Of a DNA stretch of 64,000 nt, positions 63,266-64,000 are shown piece after piece; position 1 is the first letter of the stretch; every line of letters starts with the position of its first letter. This stretch comes from Microbacterium tenebrionis (GTDB lineage: Bacteria; Actinomycetota; Actinomycetes; Actinomycetales; Microbacteriaceae): NCBI RefSeq assembly GCF_903645325.1, contig NZ_CAHJXQ010000010.1:35861-99860 (forward strand), read 5' to 3'. A program made the translations under genes and the position numbers. The notes below the pieces were generated by a model that saw only the letters and a list, made by a program, of their open reading frames with translations, did not search any database and was not told where the DNA came from.

Positions 63266-64000
63266 GTGCGTTTCGTCTGGGCCGTCGTGGCCTTCGTCCT
63301 GGCCACGCTTCTCATCGGAGCGGGCATCGCTCAGCGAACGATCTTCATGGGCCCCGCAGCCCAACAGGTCGAGCTGAGCGTCGAGGACTCGACCCCGTTC
63401 GTGCTGGTCGACGGCGCCGTACTGCGCGCGAACCCGGGCCAGCAGACGCTGCTCGTCCGCGGTGACGGCGATCTCTTCGCCGCCTACGGGCGCACGGCCG
63501 ACATGCAGGCGTGGCTCTCGGACGCGACATACACGGCGATCGATCTGGACACCGACGGCGAACCGACGAGCACGGTCGTCGAGCCCGCGGTGCAGCCCGA
63601 GGAAGGCGAGCCGGCCGAGGGCGAGACCGAGCAGACGGGGCGCAACCCCGCCGGATCCGACCTGTGGCTGGACTCGTTCAGTGAATCCGATCAGCTGATC
63701 ACCGACATGCAGCTGCCCGAGGGCATGAGCATCCTGATCGCGAAGGACGGCACAGAGCCCGCGCCGTCCGACATCATGGTGTCCTGGCCCGTAGACCGCT
63801 CGACCCCGCTGGTCGGGCCGCTGATCACCGCCGGCGGCATCGTGCTGCTGGTCGGTCTCGTGCTCTACGTGCTCGCGATCCGTCATCAGCGCCGCGGTCG
63901 TGGCCCGCGCCGCAAGGGCCCGGGGCCCCTGCCCGTGACCGAGCCGATCGACCTCTCGGTGGAACCGGCACCGGTGCGTGAGGCGCTCGAGGAGCCGAAG
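63266..64000 (+). CDS. Two-TM extracytoplasmic protein, cut by right edge
   Basis: From GTG 63266, eight bases after AAGGAG, an open frame of 245 codons runs to the window end without a stop. A hydrophobic N-terminal segment (about residues 4-20) and a second near 190-210 flank a 165-residue outside domain rich in Asp, Glu and Thr. A basic, Pro-rich cytoplasmic tail (RHQRRGRGPRRKGPGPLP) follows. I do not recognise a family. The coding frame is clear from third-position GC and the ribosome site. Confidence 0.78.
   Translation, partial: MRFVWAVVAFVLATLLIGAGIAQRTIFMGPAAQQVELSVEDSTPFVLVDGAVLRANPGQQTLLVRGDGDLFAAYGRTADMQAWLSDATYTAIDLDTDGEPTSTVVEPAVQPEEGEPAEGETEQTGRNPAGSDLWLDSFSESDQLITDMQLPEGMSILIAKDGTEPAPSDIMVSWPVDRSTPLVGPLITAGGIVLLVGLVLYVLAIRHQRRGRGPRRKGPGPLPVTEPIDLSVEPAPVREALEEPK

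Overview
The window is a contiguous piece of core chromosome from a high-GC actinobacterium, very probably a Microbacteriaceae member close to Microbacterium. Supporting signs are the GC-rich third codon positions, many GTG/TTG starts, actinobacterial marker genes (opcA, a DUF2469 gene between rnhB and yraN, a septum-formation lipoprotein, a DivIVA-domain protein, a 535-residue Pgi), many leaderless genes, and a conspicuous excess of the hexamer GGATGC/GCATCC. I see no prophage, insertion sequence, CRISPR array or resistance island.

Layout. 1-9.8 kb: end of a DUF1990 gene, hemW, then hrcA-dnaJ-rsmE under a CIRCE operator, and after a 14-bp tandem repeat the HIT-phoH-ybeY-corC-era-oxidoreductase operon. 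9.8-20.1 kb: leuA behind a leucine leader peptide and attenuator, then recO-uppS, a DsbA-like oxidoreductase, a leaderless glutathione peroxidase on the opposite strand, dusB-dgt-dnaG and a lone ABC ATPase. 20.2-22.5 kb: tRNA-Asn with a two-way terminator, a septum-formation lipoprotein, and divergent def and DMT transporter genes. 22.5-30.6 kb: a minus-strand carbon operon tkt-tal-pgi-zwf-opcA-pgl. 30.8-38.7 kb: heme O/heme A synthases (ctaB, ctaA) and the SUF iron-sulfur operon sufB-sufD-Rieske-sufC-DUF59, followed by a MalY/PatB-type C-S lyase and an MFS exporter. 40-44.6 kb: an ABC-F ATPase, a methyltransferase, a pyrimidine-dimer glycosylase, map and a small membrane protein. 44.6-55.1 kb: rplS-lepB-rnhB-DUF2469-yraN-comM-dprA, a two-component system, an APH-fold kinase, a frameshifted Pro/Ala/Ser-rich exported protein and xerC. 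55.1-61 kb: a degenerate M23 protein, then rpsB-tsf and pyrH-frr-cdsA-divIVA-like. 61-64 kb: a secreted transglycosylase-like protein, two small ORFs, an AI-2E-family permease, and a two-TM protein running off the right edge.

How the parts work together. Many genes are joined by ATGA or longer overlaps, so translational coupling is common. The carbon operon holds the oxidative and non-oxidative pentose phosphate steps plus Pgi. The SUF operon carries the scaffold but no recognisable cysteine desulfurase, SufU or SufR. Translation, ribosome maturation and envelope genes fill the last 20 kb.

The most useful observations are regulatory or diagnostic. They are the leuA leader peptide with attenuator, the CIRCE site before hrcA, and a fixed TANNNT-6 nt-start layout at about ten genes on both strands. 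A 16-bp repeat near the two-component system could be its operator. One gene has two apparent single-base deletions in C-runs, and without repair it fuses in frame to xerC. Short palindromic intergenic elements also recur. I did not find a convincing new multi-gene system; the region reads as conserved core genome.
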